Assembly: GCF_963678635.1 (NCBI RefSeq)
Contig: NC_087066.1
Location: 16,473,949-16,537,948 of the forward strand
Length of the DNA stretch: 64,000 bases
Direction: 5' to 3'
Source of the DNA: Symsagittifera roscoffensis
Lineage: Eukaryota; Xenacoelomorpha; Acoela; Convolutidae
The notes beneath the pieces were generated by a model. That model made no database searches. It saw nothing but the letters and a program-made list of their open reading frames with translations, and was not told the origin of the DNA. Positions 54,433 to 64,000 of this stretch are shown piece by piece; positions within the stretch are counted from its first letter, which is position 1; every line of letters begins with the position of its first letter. The position numbers and the translations under genes are program-made.

Positions 54433-54767
54433 AATTTCCCAAGTGATTTAGAAAGAGCATTTAAAGTTTCGAAAGTGGATTCAAATTTTTGTTTATCCCA
54501 GCGGAATCATAAATAGTAATCTATTAATCGATTTTTCTTAAATGCTTAAGCTGCGAAAAAATTGAACTCATAAAAGGTTCTTGAAATTCAAAGAGCTTCA
54601 AGTTCGTATGCGGTTATCTCTGAAGTACGAAAGATGCAAGTATTTCAAAAGGGTCAACAAACCGTAGAAGCCCTTCTCTCAAATCGATTTAGGATAAATA
54701 ATGGATTTTTAGAAATTGAATTTAACGGCAAATTAAATATAACAAATTGTTAAAGACGCTAAATCAA

Positions 54768-55318
54768 TAAACAAGACTGCTCGCATCAGGGCGAGGCCCT
54801 GAATGTTCCGACTGCCTCTTAAGGTCTATGGAGCAGTAATAACATGGAAAAATTAAATGAAATCAAACAAAATGTAAAAAAAAAATTCCTAAAATTTGAA
54901 ATTTTTTAAATGAAAATCATCTTCCCAAACGCCATATAAAGTACAAAAAGATAGATATCGCTCCTTGTAACAAATCAACTATGGCAAATATGCTATATTC
55001 AACCAATTTGGAAGGATTTCTAAGATGGATTAATTCTCCGCTTACGCGTTAATAGCGCGAAATATATCGCGCGTTAATTGTCCCAAATTGGCCAAAATGC
55101 CAATCTTTAAACCCTCGTAAAACTATACGAAAAATGATCACAGGTGAAATATCTTTTCAATTTTGAGCTCAGGACAACAATAACTGTCGAATGATAAAAA
55201 AAAATTCCGTCAAAAATGGCTAGTTAAAAAGTCGAAATTTGTCTGAAGAAAAAAAACCCACCCCGAGCACAAATATTCCGTTACTTTCGTATCGAAAGTC
55301 GGAACAATAATCGCGAAT
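54768..55318 (+). repeat. Hairpin-ended dispersed repeat, copy 2
   Basis: It starts with GCATCAGGGCGAGGCCCTGA (hairpin CAGGGC-GAG-GCCCTG) and ends with CCGAGCACAAATATTCCG and a CTTTCG..CGAAAG hairpin. A GCGCGAAATATATCGCGCG palindrome lies within, near 55055. No ORF is present. Confidence 0.6.
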
Positions 55319-55639
55319 AATGTTTTGGTTGGTTAAAAGTATGAATAGCTATTCCAATCCAAAAATTTTCTCCAGCAATATATTCTGCGCGCTTGTTTGA
55401 AATGCCCATTCTGTTCGGTACTTATTTTCGAAATTAATTCGTGCGAAGAGGGGATGTTCTACAGCAGGTCATATAAGAGGTAGAAATTGTACGGTTGATC
55501 CTTTCAATATGTTTTCCGGTTTCCTTGAGCTCATTGACACCTGTCCGTTGGTTATGCTTTTTGAGTGAAAGCAAGAATGTTAGATTATTGAACTCACTTA
55601 AATTTGATGAATGAAATGACTTTTACTTATATCACTTGT

Positions 55640-56142
55640 TGTCCCGACTTTCGAAGAAAACGGAATATTTATGCTCGGTGTTGTTTTTTTATTCAATCAA
55701 TTTTCACCGATCGAAATAATAATTTTCAACAAAAATTTTTTTAAACTTCATTGAAGATATCAACTTCCTGAATTCAAATGTAAAAAGATAATTCACTTCG
55801 GATTTTTTTTTGTAAAGTTCTGGGGGTTTGAAAATTGCCAAATTTTCCTTGTTCTGTACTAAGTTATACGCGCTTTGAAGAGTTTATTCATAATGCTGAG
55901 AGCGTAACGCGAATTATTTATGCGTGGCGAAAAATCCCGCACAACAAAATTGTTCCGAATTGAATTGAGGCTAGCTAATTTGTCGGTCGTATTAATTTCG
56001 TACGAATCAAAATTTTACACTTTGATATTGTCCAAATTTAGAGGTTTTCAATATTTTTTTCCCAAAAACTATTTGATATGCAAAAAGGGACAGTCGGAAC
56101 ATTCAGGGCTTTGCCCTGATATACGAGCCGTCTTGTTTTCAT
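55640..56142 (-). repeat. Hairpin-ended dispersed repeat, copy 3, inverted
   Basis: On the minus strand it starts with CAGGGCAAAGCCCTGAATGTTCC and ends with CCGAGCATAAATATTCCG and a TTCGAAAGTCGGGACAAC block. It faces copy 2 about 320 bases away, so the pair is a long imperfect inverted repeat. Confidence 0.6.
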
Positions 56143-56692
56143 CTTAGCGCAGCTTTGTGCTCGGGGCGGTTGTTGTCTCTGGGGTAACTCTTCTTCAACT
56201 AGCCATTTTTGGCGTTTTTTTGAATTTCATCTTATAGGAACTTTTCCCCTTTGCTCAATTTTAAAAGATTTCTTTGCCCCATTTTAAAAAATTTCTTTGC
56301 CCCAAAAGATATTGAGGGTTCGAAAATTGCCAATGCTTCAAGTTTGGGATAAAAATTGCGCGATATCTTTCGTGCTATGAAAGCTGAAAGGGCTATTTAA
56401 GTAATTCTAATTCGATTTTACGCTGGCAGTTCGCTCTTTTTTATGTGTCAGCAGACTTAAAAAAATATCACCCTGTGCATTGTGGCCACAGTGTCTAGAA
56501 AATCGTCGGCACTGATGGCACTAATACTCGCAATGATAAAAACGAATACCAGGAACAGAAATTTTATGAAAAACTGGCTTTGTTTGGCTTTTTGACCCAA
56601 TTTATAGCCCAATGAAAAACAGTTTAAGTTTCGAAAAATTTCATTCTCGAAACTTAGATTCTTTGAACTAAGCTTCTGAAGCTTTAATGCTT

Positions 56693-57004
56693 TCATTTTC
56701 TGAACGACTTCGTTCTTCTCTGAGATTTTCTTCTTTGCTTTGTCCCAGCAGCATTCGACTTCTTGATAAAATTGAAAGACGTTTTCTTTTCTGCTTCTAC
56801 GGACTGTTCCTCTGCCATGCGAATCAGATATTCTGAATCATCGGTCAGTCGCTTGACTTTGGCAGAAAGTTGACTGATTTCTTCTTCCTTTCTTTTCAAT
56901 GAGGTCTTTTTGTCGTGTTTTAAATCCTTCAAGTCGTGTTCGTATCTTGTTCTTGCTCCAGGAACTGAGGTGAAAACTTTCCTGGTGATATCAAATTTGA
57001 GCAC
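56693..57004 (-). CDS. Unrecognised basic coiled-coil ORF
   Basis: The 103-residue frame is rich in Lys, Glu and Arg with a heptad-like pattern (EEEISQLSAKVKRLTDDSEY) and a basic tail (KQRRKSQRRTKSF). It lies downstream of, and on the same strand as, the transposase remnant at 57872-58260 and may be part of the same decayed element. No family is recognised. Confidence 0.25.
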   Translation of the reverse strand: MLKFDITRKVFTSVPGARTRYEHDLKDLKHDKKTSLKRKEEEISQLSAKVKRLTDDSEYLIRMAEEQSVEAEKKTSFNFIKKSNAAGTKQRRKSQRRTKSFRK

Positions 57005-57871
57005 TCCTCCAGTATGTTAAAGCCTATCTTTGCATCTTCGAAGAGCGACCAGAGTATCGAGCTGATGATTGTCATCAATTAGGTCTTTGTTGAGCAAGAA
57101 ATCATTTTCTACGTTGGCTTTTTACGTGACAGCAATAAAAAAAATTTCAACGACATACAAGAGATCTTTATGAACGACTGAGTTTAGTGTTTTGATATAC
57201 ACGTCATGAAGGCGATCTTTGTAGAGATGAATTTCGAAATAGCAGTAGAGTATCGTAACATCGGCATGGCTTCTTTGCATTGCTCGAGGGCATTGTCACC
57301 AGTGAGAAGGCTCGGTTGATTATTGTAACACAATGCGCTCAAGACGATACGCAAACGAGCTACGTTTTGCTCGGTAGAATCTTAAACATTACGTTCTGGA
57401 CATAAACAAATCACGTTCTGAACAACCGCATATTTTGAAGAGGACTCCGTTATGAGATCAGTTCACATTTGAATAATTATATCTCGACAGGTTGTCAGAA
57501 AAATCAGTTTCACCGGCATCACATGATGCAATGGCTGTTACATGCAAGCCCAGCATCAAAAACGTATCAAATTCCACTTGCTCTGTTAGAACCCGTTTTT
57601 GAAAACTAGGCGCATTGTGTGTAGTCCGCAGCTAACAATGTCAAGAGGTATCGGCGCAGCATCATCAGCGCGTAGTTTGTGAGACAACTTTTTCGTAAAG
57701 GACCAATTCACGTTGGGACCGTCCATGCCGATTTGCAACAATTTCTTCGGAGAGAGTCACTAAACGCCAACAAAGTTTTTTCAATCGAAGTTTTTTGTCA
57801 ATTAAAAAAATAAATGGAGTTATTGGAAACTTGAACAAACCTTCAAAATATTTCAGAATTGACGAAGTTGG

Positions 57872-58260
57872 TCATCCGCCGTTGCGTGACCCACAACATT
57901 TCTCAACCAAATATACTGCAGAAAGAACTCCTGCATTGCGTGTAGCATCCTTTACTACCACTGGTTGAGGGTTAGCTAAACTTTCCTCAAAAACAACTTT
58001 CACAATGTCATTGCGAGCTAGACTATCAGTATTGTGCTCCAGTTGCTCCATATTCATAGTTTAGCGCCTTAGATTAATCAATTTTTGGTTGCTTTTGCTC
58101 CGTTTGGAATGTGACTTAACGTCATGATCTCCATATTCCCCAACGAAAACAACTTGCTGCATGCTTTACATCGAAATTCATGTTCAATTGTTGCCTTTCC
58201 AAGCCAAACACTGAAAATCTCCATTGCTAACCAGTCGTCATTGAAAACGCGTTTGCCCAC
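57872..58260 (-). pseudogene. Remnant of a BED/TTF-finger transposase-like gene
   Basis: The frame 58078-58260 has FNDDWLAMEIFSVWL followed by FRCKACSKLFSLGNMEIM and a histidine, the pattern at the N-terminus of many hAT-like domesticated or mobile transposases. Only the first cysteine pair is clear. The second frame (57872-58057) on the same strand reads LARNDIVKVVFEESL and ends early. The following 1 kb on this strand is broken by many stops. I read it as a dead element; which superfamily it belongs to is uncertain. Confidence 0.4.
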
Positions 58261-59682
58261 TTTTCTTTTTCTCAGAGCTGCTCATATTACCTGAACAAAT
58301 TTATACTGAGCCTGCTTAGAATTTTGATTTTGAGCAATTCATTAAAGAAGCGCGGTGAAAAAAAACTGGCTCTGATATTAATTGGCTGGCACTGTTATGG
58401 CCTTGATGGCTTTTATATATCTTGCTTCGCACTGATTTGGCTCTGACCGCACTGATACCGTGGCCACTTTGCTGTACTTTACATAGCGTGCGGAATATAA
58501 AAGATAAAATTACAAAAAAAGTCAAAAAATTTTGCATATTTTTTGAAAAATATATCAAATTTCAAGAAAAATATCAATTTGGAGTATTCCAGGCTTCGCG
58601 CTTGTACAAGCAGTCTTGTTGTTTTTAATGATCGATACAATACAATGCTAAATTGTTGGCTCTCTCTAAAGAAATCGGCTCTGTGATGTACCACCCTCAA
58701 ATTTGCCCGAGTCAATTTAAAACGTGATGAACCTTTTTTGACAACCTGCTAGAGCGTATGCTGCAATCTATTTTATTTCAAGAATTATCTAATTGATGAA
58801 TAATGGAGTCCAGTTCTTTCAAATTATGACGGTTTGTTGAAAGAGTCATTAAGATACCTTGAAATGAAAAGAGGTTGAAGGCTATTAAGCTTGCGTATTG
58901 CAACTGGGTACTAAACCCTCTTGCACAAGCGATGGGTAGTGTTGCGAAGTTCAATTTTTCTAACCCAAGACGCAAAAAAGTAATGATTTGTTTGGTGGCA
59001 ATTTTGCTGCAAAAGAATTGTATATGGCTTAATTATGCTGCATTTGTATTTTATATGTTTTTTTTTTGTGCAGCAGCATTATGTTTTTGTACCTGGTTTA
59101 TTGATGGCTAGTATTTGGTGCATATCAAGCGCCCATGGCACAGAGGCTATAACACGATATATTCGCCTTTGTTTTTTTAATGTTACTTCAAGTTCCTTGT
59201 CTAACAGGAAGCAAGTTGAGCTGTCCAATAAAAAATTGTAAAAGTAGCGTGAAAAATGGAGTCATGTTTCTAGTTTCTAAAACTGATTTTTTTAAAGATT
59301 ATCTAGCGGATTTTTAGAATTATTTACTGGCTCATTTTCTCAAGTTTAGTTTCAAAAAAGTTAATTATAAAAGAATAATTAATTAAATATTCTTGGAATT
59401 CAGAGTCTCAAGTTGAATGTAATTTTGTATGAAACTCAATTAAAAAAAACTCTGCACTTTTGTTTCGGTTTCCTTGTTGATTATCACTGTTTCAGTTGTT
59501 TGTTAGTTATGTTTAACATTTAGTATAATTTGTCGAAATCTGTTGGTTATGTTAAACATTTATTTTGATTTATCGATCTCAATTGAAAATAACTTGCTAA
59601 AGTTCGTTCATTACGTTTACATTTATTGTTGTTTTTGATGTGTTATGAGTTTTTACATTGATACTCCGACTTGGAGGCCTTA
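58261..59682. other. No gene seen
   Basis: This is AT-rich DNA. Short frames overlap on both strands without recognisable motifs. Confidence 0.5.
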
Positions 59683-60363
59683 TCAGGAATTGAGATACAA
59701 GTATAGCAGAGTTGATAACAGTTTGTTTCCTGGCGCAGAAAGATGAATTCCATCCTTGGAAAAGAAACTGCTGCTAAACTCTCCATTGAATGATATCGCG
59801 TCATTAATGCTTGGTGACCAAATTTTTATATGCTTGTTTGAATCGGTCTCGGTTTCAGTTTCTTGATCTTGAATATATTTTTGCACAGACCATGAAAGGT
59901 TCTGATTTATTTTGAATATATTGGGTGCGATTTTGTTATTGAGTGTCGATATCGTTTTCGGGATAATCAACTTGTTCGGACTGAATTGTTTTTTGACGGT
60001 GTCTATCAAGTTCGTCCATAGCACTCCTGTATTGTCTGCCCAGTCGTGATCGTTATAGCCACAAATCAAAACAATCATCTCCACTTTCTGTTTTTGATAT
60101 TTGTCGATGACCTCAATCAAGTCTTGTATTGTGGCACCCGAGAAACTGTGAATGGCGCATCCAACGTATTGAGGGTCCAGGTACTTCACTCGAGATGTTC
60201 CGATTACTAACTTGGTCGTGTTGGGGTGAAGTCGTTTTGGCGGGAAACGGTTCCGAAGCTGTTTCTTGGAGTTGTCCTCCGTGGCTTTCAGCTCACTTAG
60301 TTCTTCAGAAAGTTCGTCAATTTGTTTTTGAAGTGCAGACATCTTCTCTTGCTTGGACGCCAT
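59683..60363 (-). CDS. SGNH-hydrolase-like protein with N-terminal coiled coil, 226 residues
   Basis: The ATG at 60363 opens an uninterrupted frame. Residues 5-35 form a short coiled coil (ALQKQIDELSEELSEL). The SGNH blocks follow in order: VIGTSRVKYL with the serine, FSGATIQDLI with the glycine, LICGYNDHDW with the asparagine, and SKDGIHLS with the Asp/His pair near the C-terminus. All four positions are filled, so an active esterase/lipase-type enzyme is possible. Coiled-coil plus SGNH proteins occur as ORF1 of some CR1-type LINEs in invertebrates. No RT lies next to it, so it may be a truncated LINE remnant or a captured gene. The first SGNH domain of the giant element's ORF2 is a distant relative only. 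Confidence 0.75.
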   Translation of the reverse strand: MASKQEKMSALQKQIDELSEELSELKATEDNSKKQLRNRFPPKRLHPNTTKLVIGTSRVKYLDPQYVGCAIHSFSGATIQDLIEVIDKYQKQKVEMIVLICGYNDHDWADNTGVLWTNLIDTVKKQFSPNKLIIPKTISTLNNKIAPNIFKINQNLSWSVQKYIQDQETETETDSNKHIKIWSPSINDAISFNGEFSSSFFSKDGIHLSAPGNKLLSTLLYLYLNS

Positions 60364-63009
60364 TTTTTCTGAGGCTGAAATTTTATATTAAGGCCGAATG
60401 AGCTCAGAATTAATTGTGGGATTAGAGTAGCTCAGAAGTCATCATTTTTGCGTGATCTTTTTTAGCAATTTAAAAGTCAGTTGAATTTTCAGTTACATAT
60501 CTGACTTCGATGGTATTGTGTTAGAAAAATAATAGTTGTAGCAGAAAGTTTGTATGCAGATGAAAAATTTGTAACGCGTAATATTTTACATTCAAAGGAC
60601 TACTGTGCGTTCGATAGAAATTGATCTAATTTTTCAATCAAAGGTCTTCTTCGGTTTGACTTTTCTGATTTCTTTCTGAGATCAATTCAATTTTTTTTTG
60701 CTTTAAAGGACAGTAACCTGTATCAAATTTTTTTTGTGTTTAAAATTCGAAAATTGAAAATTGTCCGAAAATAAGTCGATATTTTTTTTTGGTTTTCCCG
60801 AACTTATTTCTTGTTTATGGTTTTCTTGAATTTTGAAATTAAACAATTTTGCATGTATAATTAGTCACTTAGTCACAGTAAAAAAAATTTTCATTCCAAC
60901 ATTTCAGTCTCATGGTGATTTCAGTCTTGTTTTTTATGCTTTAAGTTTTCTCCATAAGTCTCTCAAAATATATTTCAAGGATATTTTCTCAGTGACGACT
61001 CACCTGTAAGCATTGTAAAATCGGAGCATAAAATTTTTTCGGAAAATTAATCGGAAACAACTTGTCTGACATAGTCGCATCGTTGCGGCAAATTTGTCAG
61101 AGGCTACAGCCAATTGGCGTATTTTGAGAATGTATGTATTTTAATTACCCGTTATGTTAGAGTTTTGTTGTATAGTTTTGTTTTAGTGTCATTTTATGAA
61201 GTTCACTTTTTTCCAACCCAGCTCGCAGATAATTATAATTACCCTTGCGATCACTATGAGTATTGTTATGATTTCGATTAGAGAGCGATGTCAAATTGTG
61301 TCATAGATTTTTTGCAAGAAACTTTTGTTGGCTTCATTTTTAGGAATCAGTTCAGCGTTAATGTAAAGTCCATGAATAAGTTGACAAGGGGCCTAGGTTG
61401 AAATCCAGTCATGACCTGTTATGTTGCAAACTAAAACGTTCAACTTTATTTGCAATCGGCTCAGTTGCAAGGCACGGAAATTTCTTTTGGTTGGACTATA
61501 TAAACTGTACTTGAAAGTCATGTTGATGTGTCATAATCAGCGATGTCAATTTTAAAAAAATATAAATTGAAATTAAAATTGTTTAAGAAAATTACAAAAA
61601 TTGTTGGCATCAATTTGAATTTTTTCTAAACTGTTTAAATTCTTCTTTAGAACTTTAAAGTTTTTCTGCCACAAACTGGGACTTTTCGCATTTTAAGAAA
61701 ATATTTCCAAAGCAATTTTTGAGCATATCTGTTTGCTTCAAAAATTCATGAAATTTGTCGTGAAAATTTAGATCGTTTGCTTTTTCCGCGGAACTGTGAA
61801 ATGCGAAATTAATTAGCATGAGAAAACTGTACTTCGGCGTCGGATTGAATACAGCTGGAGCAATTTAACTTTTTCAATATAAATTGAGTGGGCTCAATTT
61901 CACATTTAAATAAATTGAATGTTGAATGAAAATTAAAATTAATTTGAATAGTTTTTTTTAATGGACATCACTGGTTATAATGGTAATGGGGCAAATCATG
62001 GAGTTCATAAATGCTGCCGAATTTTTATTGATATTTTTTGATGTACCATACATATATCAGTACGATATGCTTACTGTCTTTTTTTATTGTTAATAAAAGA
62101 GCACTAAATTGGGGCCTTGTCTTAAATATCTTTTGAGCATGTCTGCATTTCACATGCTCGTTTTCTTCATTATTTGTTTTGTTTATTGGTTTATAATGCC
62201 CTACTGACTGCAGTTTGGTTTAGTTAGATATTTTGTTTAACTCGACCCGAAATTTTTTTGCCTATATATAATCGGCTTAGTGACATCATGTTGCGTCGTT
62301 GGATGAGCGAAATAAGTTTCACATGTGCTTGAGTCGTTCAAGGGATAATTTAATGTTTTCTTCAATTTTTCTTTTTTTTATGGCAACATTTTTGGCTCAA
62401 CGGATATCTGCTCAAAAATGATCGGCTCTGTTACCGCTTCATTACACTTGCGAGAGCAAGTGTCATGTAATCGGGAACTAGAATTTTTTCCCGAAAACAA
62501 CTTTTCTTACAAGAATTAGCACTTGCTTTAATATTGAACCTTAACAACTTCCAGATTTTTTTCCCACTTAACTAGAGGTAACGCGGTTGCTTTTGCATCT
62601 TAAGGTTTGGGTTTCGAGTCCCTGCAGGACCTTGTTTCTCAGAATATTTGAAATTGCACGTTTTTTCCCGGTAAAAATTGAAGGAGTTTTTCTGCTAAGT
62701 TTTGTCAGCTTAGGTGCCAGATCGCGGATTTTTTTTGTGATTTAAGCAAATGTCATGGTGGTTGCATGTGTTGTTCATTGTAGTTTCAGGGGAGATTTGA
62801 AAATTTTTAAGTGTTTTTGCAGTTAATTTTCGTCTCAACTGATTTTTTAAAGATTGTCGGCTTTGTTTCATCTACGTAAGTTTTGTTCCGTTGCTAATTT
62901 ATAATTTAAATGTCTTGCTTGACATGTTTTCCTAGAATACTTGGCTGATGAAAACAGCTATAAAAATTTTGATTTGGGTTTTTTTGGGGTGCTTTGGAAA
63001 TTTTTTTCT
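60364..63009. other. AT-rich DNA with one hairpin repeat copy, no gene seen
   Basis: There are no supported frames. At 62444-62463 is a family-H hairpin (ACACTTGC-GAGA-GCAAGTGT). A tRNA-like segment follows at about 62572-62635 (GGTAACGCGG and GGTTTCGAGTCCC-type boxes), then a GTTTTGTCAGCTTAGGTGCC block near 62700, in the same order as at 51236-51755. Confidence 0.5.
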
Positions 63010-64000
63010 GTTTGCAAATTTTTAGTTTTCTCAATAACCACCCTCTCAAATCGGAGATTTTGGTCCATTATATAGAACGGGTTGTAGGAAGCTCTCTTAC
63101 GTAAGAGTTTACGCCAATTATTTTACACAAAGAGTTATGGCCCTCGGAAAACTTTTGTTTTTTTGACCGTTGAAAATTTTTTGATTCAATCGGAATAAAA
63201 TTTTGTCTATCTCTGCTGCATTAGTGGTTACGCCCAAATGTTTCCACACAAAAAACTATGATTTTCGGAAAAGTCAATTGATTGAGTTGCTGACCGTTTT
63301 TTGGAAACTTTTCTCGATAACTGTTCTGATATCAAGTGTTTAATCACAGCTTTAAACAACAGAATATTGAAATCCCTTTATCTTAAGCGACCGATTCCTA
63401 TTTTTTCTAGAAAAAAGTTATGGTCTTCAAAAATATCAAAGTTTTGAAAGTTTTCGACTCTTCTCGATAATTTTTCTGATATCAAGGGTTAAATGACAAG
63501 TTTAAACAACAGGCTATTGAAAGCTTCCTTAACTAAGCGACCATTTCAATTTTTCTAGAAAAAAGTTATGGTCTTTAAAAATGTCAAAGTTTTGAAACTT
63601 GGACCGTTTTTTGGAAACTTTTTGAGTTATCGCAAAAACAACCCCCCAGTTCTTGTGTTGAGAGTTCAATCGTTAAACTCAGTTTTGGGAACATTCTCTG
63701 CTTAGCAGCCACGACCTACTTTTTGCAGAAAAAAGTTATGCATCTCGGTAAGTCACGATTTTGAATTTTTGATCGTTCTCAGAAGCCTTCTGACCTGTCT
63801 TAAAAACTACACTTTCAATTCCGAGATGATGAGCTCAATCGAAAGAGCCGGTTTTGCCAATTTTTCTTGCAGAAGCGGGTATTCAACATTTTTTATTCTA
63901 AGAAAAACGTTTTGTCCTTGGGAAATTTGCAGTACACAAAAAACTAATGTTTTGGGCAAAGTCCGGTTTTTTTAACTTTGAAATGACCAATTTCATTCCA
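63010..64000. repeat. Array of the 170-bp repeat, running off the window
   Basis: Blocks such as CCCTCTCAAATCGGAGATTTTGG, GAGTTATGGCCCTCGG, TTGACCGTTTTTTGGAAACTTT and TCTCGATAA recur at about 150-180-base steps to the end of the window. The units match the arrays at 3040 and 49430. The frame 63769-63975 is repeat-derived. Confidence 0.6.

Noticed and set aside
1-64000. CRISPR array, operons or bacterial ribosome-binding sites
   Set aside because: The sequence is eukaryotic with spliced exons and retroelements. The tandem repeats lack regular unique spacers.

Overview
The window is eukaryotic and almost certainly from an invertebrate animal. It shows GT-AG introns, AT-rich non-coding DNA, hAT and CR1/L2-like transposons, and a SNARE gene of animal type. 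I cannot name the species. There is no prokaryotic gene organisation.

Left arm, 1-17820. This is layered transposon debris. It holds several decayed or duplicated fragments of an LTR family related to the giant element described below, patches of a diverged tandem repeat of roughly 170 bp, and a decayed LINE (about 6756-8728) nested in a reversed LTR. Two broken, head-to-tail copies of a CR1/L2-like LINE follow (about 9867-13396 and 13397-17820). The second copy is interrupted by an apparently intact 2.26-kb hAT transposon (14984-17243) with a perfect 8-bp target duplication.

Centre, 18013-42474. A single LTR retrotransposon of about 24.5 kb lies on the minus strand. Its two LTRs, about 885 bp each, look identical. 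It has a tRNA-Asn-type primer site, a 3.1-kb leader full of repeats, a 3160-codon Gag-Pol of Ty3/gypsy order (coiled coil, capsid-type Gag, two CCHC knuckles, protease, RT, RNase H, integrase) and a C-terminal macro domain of the TARG1/OARD1 type. A second frame of 2955 codons sits in the env position. It has an SGNH-hydrolase domain, a degenerate second SGNH-like domain, and no visible membrane segment.

The element sits inside the first coding exon of a host SNAP29-like gene on the plus strand. The ATG and first 15 codons lie immediately left of the element, and the rest of exon 1 lies immediately right, with a 4-bp ACAG duplication. Exons 2-4 follow at 45697, 52921 and 53556, with matching splice phases. 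The insertion removes the native start from the rest of the gene but leaves both SNARE motifs untouched. An ATG in the right-hand LTR is in frame with the remaining exon, so a chimeric rescue transcript is conceivable.

Right arm, 42683-64000. This holds the SNAP29 introns and downstream DNA. There are small non-autonomous hAT and foldback elements, three dispersed hairpin-bearing repeat families, more of the 170-bp repeat, a remnant of a BED-finger transposase, and an intact 226-codon SGNH-hydrolase ORF (59683-60363). Most of the rest is AT-rich DNA in which I see no gene.
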